A stretch of 64,000 nucleotides of DNA from AcAMD-5 sp044343935. GTDB taxonomy: Bacteria; Actinomycetota; Actinomycetes; S36-B12; UBA5976. Under the pieces are notes generated by a model. The model was not told the origin of the DNA. It worked only from the letters and a program-made list of their open reading frames with translations, and ran no database searches. How positions within the stretch are numbered: the stretch's first letter is position 1; each line of letters begins with the position of its first letter. Location: positions 3,777 to 67,776 of the forward strand of contig JBIJDU010000005.1 of NCBI GenBank assembly GCA_044343935.1, given 5' to 3'. The position numbers and the translations under genes were made by a program. Shown here piece after piece: positions 59,357 through 64,000 of this stretch.

Positions 59357-60708
59357 CCCTTTAGCAATCGCCACAATACTTTAGTAAGCACGGTTTCTTT
59401 ACCTAATTTTTGTTCAATTAAATCTGAAGTTGAAATCAAGATTCGAGCGGCATTGATTAGTATGTATCGAATAGGTTCAATTTCCCATTTTCTGGATTTG
59501 TGATTTACCCATGGTAATTGAGTTAATTCTGATTTCGTTTTAGTTATTAGATCTGCAATCGTTTGACCTGCTAAATATGATGCCGCAACGCCGTCGCCAA
59601 CATAATTTCCAGCAGTAATTATTCCAGTATCTGGGTTGTAGTTAATGCTTGGTTGCCAATCCCTACTAACTCCAATTGGACCGCCCCAATAATGAGATGG
59701 ACTTGAAACGTAATGAGTCAAGTCTGGGAACATTTCAATAAGCGTCTGATTTAGATAGTTAAAAGCACCCCGGTGCAGTTCTGTAGAAGCTCCAGTCTTA
59801 CTGCCTAATCGATAAGGCGCCCCTCGACCACCAAACGCGATTCGATTATCTGCTGTGAGCTGACCATAAATGATCAAATTTCTGGCATCGTTAAAGGTCT
59901 GACCAGGCTTAAGCCGAATGCTCTCGATTAAATCTGCCGGAATGGGGTCAGAAATAAACATCAAGGAATGAATGGGTGCAGTAACTCGATGAATCAATTC
60001 ATGGCGATAACCTTCGGTCGCAACCAAAACATACTTCGCCGTCACGTTATGTCCATTAACTGATATTTTGTGAGGGGCAAGGCGGGTAACTGCTGAGTTC
60101 TCAAAAATATCAGTGCCTTGATCAAGCACTACTTTGGCCAAATTGCGTACCAATTTTGCGGGCTGAATTGATGCACAATGCGGAGATATAAGTCCTGCGA
60201 TTGTGTTAGTTGCGTTTGGCAATTGCGCTAGATCCTCAACTAAATCGTAATCAGACTTACCGAATCCAAATTCTCGATAGTCAGCAACTTCAGCTCGTAA
60301 TCGCTGAAGCTGGCTTGCTGATCTGGCTAAATTAACAGTACCGGCTTGATTGAAATCAGCATCAATGTTTTCGGTGCGCAATGTTTCGCCGAACTGCTGA
60401 ACCACTTTGTTAAGGATTAACTGAAAGTCTCTGGCAGTTTTTGGATCTGTGGTAGCTGAAATTTTGCTTAATGAAACTGGCCAAAGCGATGAAACCCAGC
60501 CACCATTTCGACCAGAAGCGCCAAAGCCAACATGTTCTTTCTCAAAAATCTGGATCTTGAGTAAGGGATTTTGGTGCATGAGAAAATAAGCACTCCAAAG
60601 CCCGGTGTAGCCGGCCCCAATAATTGCTACATCAATATCGGCTGATTCAGAAACGGTTGGCAGTGCAGTCCACTGCGGTAGCGATTCCCACCAGTATGAA
60701 TTATTCAT
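59353..60708 (-). CDS. FAD-dependent amine/amino-acid oxidoreductase (DAO family)
   Basis: A 451-residue DAO-family flavoprotein. The dinucleotide-binding motif IIGAGYTGLWSAYFL is near 28-42, followed by GFGASGRNGGWVSSLW for FAD and substrate contact. The C-terminal TAGNYVGDGVAASYLAGQ is also FAD-binding. Best recognised relatives are gamma-glutamylputrescine oxidase-like and glycine/D-amino-acid oxidases. It is last in a leftward operon with an aminotransferase, which suggests amine oxidation. It overlaps the PNPOx gene by 4 bp and rlmN by 4 bp. Confidence 0.82.
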   Translation of the reverse strand: MNNSYWWESLPQWTALPTVSESADIDVAIIGAGYTGLWSAYFLMHQNPLLKIQIFEKEHVGFGASGRNGGWVSSLWPVSLSKISATTDPKTARDFQLILNKVVQQFGETLRTENIDADFNQAGTVNLARSASQLQRLRAEVADYREFGFGKSDYDLVEDLAQLPNATNTIAGLISPHCASIQPAKLVRNLAKVVLDQGTDIFENSAVTRLAPHKISVNGHNVTAKYVLVATEGYRHELIHRVTAPIHSLMFISDPIPADLIESIRLKPGQTFNDARNLIIYGQLTADNRIAFGGRGAPYRLGSKTGASTELHRGAFNYLNQTLIEMFPDLTHYVSSPSHYWGGPIGVSRDWQPSINYNPDTGIITAGNYVGDGVAASYLAGQTIADLITKTKSELTQLPWVNHKSRKWEIEPIRYILINAARILISTSDLIEQKLGKETVLTKVLWRLLKG

Positions 60709-61322
60709 TCCAGTTCAATTAAGGCCGAAGGTAACTGGGCTGCATCGGGAAGATCAGGGGCTGCAATTGGCGGTAGATACGACTCAACAATTGGGATATG
60801 TCCGGCCCAAATTGGCAAAGTTAAATCACTTTCGTCTTCACCGCTTGGTCCACCAGTTCTCACTTTACCTGAAATGTTAGTCAAGTCAATGGCTAATACC
60901 ATGGTTGCGGCCTTCTCTTTATTGGTCATTGGCCGCACTTCTTGCCATCGATTAGAAATAAGATTGTTTGTAAATCGTTCCAGTGCATGTTCTTTATCCG
61001 ACTCTGAGATTTCAGTTGCAGTACCAAAAATCATTATCGAGCGGTAATTCAAAGCAGAGTGAAAAGCTGACCTAGCTAACACAATACCATCAAGCAATGT
61101 AACGGTTCCGCATAATTTTTCGCCAGCGGCCAATGCCCGAAATAGTCTTGATCCAGTAGATCCATGTATCAAAATTCGCTTGTTATCTCGAACGTAGGCG
61201 AGCGGTATCACCACCGGAAATGAGTTTGATTGGGCGATGCCAATATGAATAACTTTTCCCGCATCTAAAATCTCATAAAGGATGGCGCGGTCAGTAACTT
61301 CAAGCTCTGCGCCGCGCCGCAC
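60705..61322 (-). CDS. PNPOx-fold flavin/F420-binding family protein
   Basis: A 205-residue split-barrel protein like the pyridoxamine 5'-phosphate oxidase/nitroimidazole-resistance (NimA) group. RGAELEVTDRAILYEILDAG opens it, with IPLAYVRDNKRILIHGSTGSRLFRAL and YRSIMIFGTATEI in the core. It is not a canonical PdxH, and cofactor choice (FMN, F420 or haem) cannot be read from sequence. Its position between an aminotransferase and an amine oxidase suggests a helper role in amine breakdown. It overlaps the oxidase gene (ATGA). Confidence 0.75.
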   Translation of the reverse strand: MRRGAELEVTDRAILYEILDAGKVIHIGIAQSNSFPVVIPLAYVRDNKRILIHGSTGSRLFRALAAGEKLCGTVTLLDGIVLARSAFHSALNYRSIMIFGTATEISESDKEHALERFTNNLISNRWQEVRPMTNKEKAATMVLAIDLTNISGKVRTGGPSGEDESDLTLPIWAGHIPIVESYLPPIAAPDLPDAAQLPSALIELE

Positions 61323-61339
61323 CTTTAGAAATTCTTCGC

Positions 61340-62740
61340 TCAGAATAACTCCCAGGCTTCGATCAGAGTCTTTCTTACAATTGCAGTTATGTCATCAATT
61401 AACTCAGGTCCAATAGTTAGTGGCGGTGAAAGTTGAATCACTGGGTCGCCTCGATCATCAGCGCGACAGTAGAGGCCATTCTTTAGGAGCTGTTTTGATA
61501 AAAAGCCACGAATTAGCAATTCGCTTTCATCATCATTAAAGGTTTCACGGGTGACTTTATCTCTAACCATCTCAATACCGTAGAAATAACCCATACCACG
61601 GACATTGCCCACAATTGGTAAGTCGTTAAGCGACTCAAGCGACTGCCTGAAATAGTCTTCATTTGCTAGTACGTTCTCGATTACTTTTTCGTTCTCAATT
61701 ATGTCTAAGTTGGCCATAGCAACTGCAGCACCAACTGGATGACCGCCAAAAGTGAAACCATGTGGCATAAAGTTCTTGCCGTGTCGGAATGGTTCAAAGA
61801 GTCGGTCACTTGCAATCATGGCACCGATAGGAAAGTAGCCGCTCGTTAAACCTTTGGCGCAAGTGATGATGTCTGGTTGTGCTGCCAATCGAGTTGAAGC
61901 AAACATCGCTCCAACTCGACCAAAACCAGTGATAGTTTCATCGGCAATCAGCAAGACATTGTGCCGGTCACAAATCTCTCGAACGCGCTGCCAATACCCA
62001 GGTGGTGGCGGGAAGCAACCACCAGAATTTTGCACCGGTTCTAAAAATACTGCCGCAACCGTGTCCGGTCCCTCCATGATGATTGCTTCTTCAATTCGAT
62101 CAGCAGCCCAGCGGCCAAATGCCTCTTCATCATTTTGCAAGTGTTGCGGCGCGCGATAAAAGTTTGTGTTTGGCACTTTAATTGCACCGGGCGTCAGTGG
62201 TTCATAAGGTGCCCGGGCAATTGGAATACCAGTTAATGCCAACGCACCTTGGGTTGTGCCATGGTAGGCGACATAGCGAGAAATAACTTTAAATTTATTT
62301 ACCTGCCCAGTTAATTTGAAATATTGCTTTGCCAACTTCCAGGCAGTTTCAACAGCTTCGCCACCACCGGTGGTAAAGAAAACTCGATTTAAATCGCCTG
62401 GCGTGTAGCTTGCTAGTCGGTTAGCTAATTCAATTGCACCTTTATGACCGTATGACCACAGTGGGAAAAAATCCAGTTGCTGCATTTGTGCTGCTGCAGC
62501 ATCGGCCAATTCTTTTCGACCATGTCCAATTTGCGTGGTGAACAAGCCGGCTAAGCCATCAATAATCTTTTCACCCTTAGAGGTGTAAATGTACGGACCT
62601 TCACCTTTGACAATAATTGGAAGATCAGCATCTGGCTCTAAGTGGGCTGAATGCCGGGTGAAGTGCAGCCAAAGATGTTCTTTGGCTGAGTTGTTAAGTT
62701 TTTCGTGCGTGCGTTTATCACTTTCCGAAGTGCTAGTCAT
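61340..62740 (-). CDS. Class III omega-aminotransferase (putrescine/beta-alanine-pyruvate type)
   Basis: PLP enzyme of 466 residues from ATG 62740, which overlaps the regulator stop (ATGA). An in-frame TTG four codons upstream is less likely. HLWLHFTRHS and DGLAGLFTTQIGHGR at the N-terminus, TTGGGEAVETAWKLA for the phosphate, DETITGFGRVG, and the PLP Lys in CAKGLTSGYFPIGA are all present. This pattern fits SpuC-like putrescine--pyruvate or beta-alanine--pyruvate aminotransferases. Together with the dehydrogenase across the divergent promoter it could take putrescine to GABA. Confidence 0.85.
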   Translation of the reverse strand: MTSTSESDKRTHEKLNNSAKEHLWLHFTRHSAHLEPDADLPIIVKGEGPYIYTSKGEKIIDGLAGLFTTQIGHGRKELADAAAAQMQQLDFFPLWSYGHKGAIELANRLASYTPGDLNRVFFTTGGGEAVETAWKLAKQYFKLTGQVNKFKVISRYVAYHGTTQGALALTGIPIARAPYEPLTPGAIKVPNTNFYRAPQHLQNDEEAFGRWAADRIEEAIIMEGPDTVAAVFLEPVQNSGGCFPPPPGYWQRVREICDRHNVLLIADETITGFGRVGAMFASTRLAAQPDIITCAKGLTSGYFPIGAMIASDRLFEPFRHGKNFMPHGFTFGGHPVGAAVAMANLDIIENEKVIENVLANEDYFRQSLESLNDLPIVGNVRGMGYFYGIEMVRDKVTRETFNDDESELLIRGFLSKQLLKNGLYCRADDRGDPVIQLSPPLTIGPELIDDITAIVRKTLIEAWELF

Positions 62741-63198
62741 CTGGTTCCCCAACTGTATGTTTGTTTGTGTATTTTTAGGTACATAAACGTTTCCGTCCCG
62801 GTCACGCCTGGCAATGAGCGAATTCGCTTGTTGAGGAACTCCAACAAATGCTCATCATCTTCGCAAACAACTTCAACCATTAGATCAAAAGATCCAGCAC
62901 AGATAACAACGTATGCCGCTTCGGCAAACTTGCTGATCTTCTCAGCTAATGCTTCAAGGTCTCCTTCTGCTTTGATGCCAATTTGGGCTGATCGTTTGAA
63001 ACCAACTTGCATTGGGTCACTGACCGCAACAATTTGGATCACACCAGCTTCAGTTAACTTAGCGACCCGTTGTCGAACCGCTGCTTCACTTAGGCCTACC
63101 GCCTTGGCAATCGTGGCGTAAGAGCGACGACCGTCAGCTTGTAGCTGCTCAATAATCCTTCTTGAGGTGCTATCTAGCTCAACGATTTTCACGTCCAT
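62737..63198 (-). CDS. Lrp/AsnC-family transcriptional regulator
   Basis: A 153-residue regulator with an N-terminal winged helix (LDSTSRRIIEQLQADGRRSY, then LSEAAVRQRVAKL) and a C-terminal RAM ligand-binding domain (about 65-145, YVVICAGSFDLMVEVVCED). It is the first gene of the leftward amine operon and faces the aldehyde dehydrogenase. It probably senses an amino acid or amine and controls both directions, including itself. Confidence 0.9.
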   Translation of the reverse strand: MDVKIVELDSTSRRIIEQLQADGRRSYATIAKAVGLSEAAVRQRVAKLTEAGVIQIVAVSDPMQVGFKRSAQIGIKAEGDLEALAEKISKFAEAAYVVICAGSFDLMVEVVCEDDEHLLEFLNKRIRSLPGVTGTETFMYLKIHKQTYSWGTR

Positions 63199-63204
63199 CT
63201 ACGG

Positions 63205-63233
63205 ATTCTGTATGCAAAATTGCCCTTTGGCAA
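63205..63233 (-). promoter_or_regulatory. Promoter of the Lrp-amine operon
   Basis: On the minus strand TTGCCA (63228-63233), a 17-nt spacer, then CAGAAT (63205-63210), ending 6 nt before the regulator ATG. The spacing predicts a leaderless transcript. Confidence 0.45.
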
Positions 63234-63293
63234 GTCTTTTTAAAGCAAATAACCCGCTTACCTACGGAATTAGTTGAATTTCACAGCAACCCC

Positions 63294-63322
63294 TTCGCAT
63301 TCCGAGTTTTTGCTATTACGCT
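63294..63322 (+). promoter_or_regulatory. Promoter of the aldehyde dehydrogenase gene
   Basis: TTCGCA (63294-63299), a 17-nt spacer, then TACGCT (63317-63322). The mRNA would have a leader of about 20 nt that includes the ribosome-binding site AAAGGAG. The region between this and the Lrp promoter (63234-63293) is the likely site for Lrp binding. Confidence 0.5.
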
Positions 63323-63348
63323 ACGGGGGACTTTTCAAAGGAGTACTC

Positions 63349-64000
63349 ATGGCCAAGGTTGTTGAATCGGTTATCAATGGTGAAGTAGTCGTCAGTAGCG
63401 GCGAGAAGCAAGAACTGACTAATCCCACAACTGGGGAAGTCATGGCAATCTCGCCGGCGGCAACACAAAAAGATGTTGATGATGCATACAAATCAGCTGA
63501 AGCAGGATTTCAAGTTTGGCGTGATTCAACACCAGCTGAACGGCAAAAAGCATTGTTAGCAATCGCTGATGTACTGGAAGCAAACGCAGCTGAATTAGTT
63601 GCAATTGAAAGTGAGAACACCGGCAAGCCTATTGGTGTCACTAACTCAGAAGAGATTCCACCAATGATTGATCAGATTAGATTTTTCGCAGGTGCTGCTC
63701 GAATTTTGGAAGGTAAGTCAGCTGGCGAGTACATGAAAGACCACACTTCTTTTATTCGACGTGAGCCAATTGGTGTGATTGGACAAGTTACGCCCTGGAA
63801 TTACCCGATGATGATGGCGATTTGGAAAATTGCACCAGCGATTGCTGCTGGCAATTCTGTCGTAATTAAGCCAAGTGATACCACACCAATGTCAACTGTC
63901 TATATGGCAAAAAAGATTTATGAAAATGGCATTTTGCCTCCAGGAGTATTGAATGTGGTAACTGGTGATCGAAACACTGGTCGGATGGTGGTTGAACATG
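63349..64000 (+). CDS. Gamma-aminobutyraldehyde dehydrogenase-like protein, 5' part
   Basis: The first 217 codons of an NAD(P) aldehyde dehydrogenase that runs off the right edge. ATG 63349 has AAAGGAG upstream. RFFAGAARILEGKSAGEY, HTSFIRREPIGVIGQV, TPWNYPMMMAIWKIAPA and GNSVVIKPSDTTP are visible. The FFAGAAR...GEY pattern is close to PatD/YdcW 4-aminobutyraldehyde dehydrogenases. The catalytic Cys lies outside the window. Divergent placement from an aminotransferase and amine oxidase supports amine-aldehyde oxidation. Confidence 0.85.
   Translation, partial: MAKVVESVINGEVVVSSGEKQELTNPTTGEVMAISPAATQKDVDDAYKSAEAGFQVWRDSTPAERQKALLAIADVLEANAAELVAIESENTGKPIGVTNSEEIPPMIDQIRFFAGAARILEGKSAGEYMKDHTSFIRREPIGVIGQVTPWNYPMMMAIWKIAPAIAAGNSVVIKPSDTTPMSTVYMAKKIYENGILPPGVLNVVTGDRNTGRMVVEH

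Noticed and set aside
62705..63121. A 138-codon plus-strand frame opposite the Lrp gene.
   Set aside because: The Lrp frame has clear helix-turn-helix and RAM domains and operon overlaps. The opposite frame is low in recognisable content.
1..64000. CRISPR arrays, insertion sequences, prophage, toxin-antitoxin pairs or restriction systems.
   Set aside because: No spaced repeats, transposase motifs, terminal inverted repeats or defence-gene domains were seen. The window is almost wholly backbone genes.

Overview
The window is a compact, gene-dense stretch of an actinobacterial chromosome. The base composition is low for the phylum (roughly mid-to-high 40s % G+C by eye). Spacers are mostly 0-50 bp, start/stop overlaps are frequent (ATGA, GTGA, TAATG), and many starts are GTG or TTG. 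Gene content and order follow the conserved actinobacterial backbone known from Mycobacterium and Streptomyces: iscS-mnmA-ligA-gatCAB, ilvBNC-serA-leuB, gltX-leuCD-hup, ddl-thiL-rpmB-recG, coaD-sepIVA-like-DUF177-rpmF-rnc-mutM-smc-ftsY-amt-glnK-glnD-ffh-rpsP-rimM-trmD-rplS-lepB-rnhB, xerC-M23-rpsB-tsf-pyrH-frr-cdsA-rlmN. Most genes that usually sit between these blocks are missing. Together this suggests a streamlined planktonic actinobacterium, for example a relative of the freshwater acI/Nanopelagicales group. That assignment is an inference.

Layout: 1-8205 holds the 3' end of a thioredoxin-TPR co-chaperone gene, the tRNA-thiolation pair iscS-mnmA, DNA ligase, and the gatCAB amidotransferase. 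8214-26465 is dominated by branched-chain amino acid synthesis (ilvD, ilvBNC, leuA, leuB, ilvE, cimA, leuCD) plus serA, gltX and tRNA-Gln/tRNA-Glu. Two leader peptides that were not in any long open frame lie here: a nonapeptide with three consecutive Val codons before ilvB, and a 14-mer with three consecutive Leu codons before leuA. Each is followed by RNA hairpins, so both look like attenuators. 26581-33830 holds hup, plsC, a trans-sulfuration enzyme, ddl, thiL, rpmB, recG and rsmD. 33827-42062 holds coaD, a SepIVA-like gene, DUF177, rpmF, rnc, mutM, smc, a small membrane protein gene and ftsY. 42178-46156 is the nitrogen cluster amt-glnK-glnD. 46166-51987 is ffh, ribosomal proteins with their maturation factors, lepB and rnhB. 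52043-59356 holds a degenerate DprA-like gene, xerC, an M23 peptidase gene and rpsB-tsf-pyrH-frr-cdsA-rlmN.

The last 4.6 kb (59353-64000) is the most accessory-looking part. A leftward operon of an Lrp/AsnC regulator, a class III aminotransferase, a PNPOx-fold protein and a FAD amine oxidase-like protein diverges from a rightward gamma-aminobutyraldehyde-type dehydrogenase that runs off the window. This suggests Lrp-controlled use of polyamines or other amines as a carbon and nitrogen source.

Two architectural signals recur. About a dozen transcription units have a TANNNT-like -10 box 6-7 nt before the start codon, which predicts leaderless mRNAs. All five convergent gene pairs abut or overlap at their 3' ends. 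I saw no mobile element, CRISPR array, rRNA gene or phage gene. Most of the window is conserved housekeeping. The best candidates for new biology are the leaderless leader-peptide attenuators, the decayed dprA locus, the long structured rpsB leader, and the amine operon.
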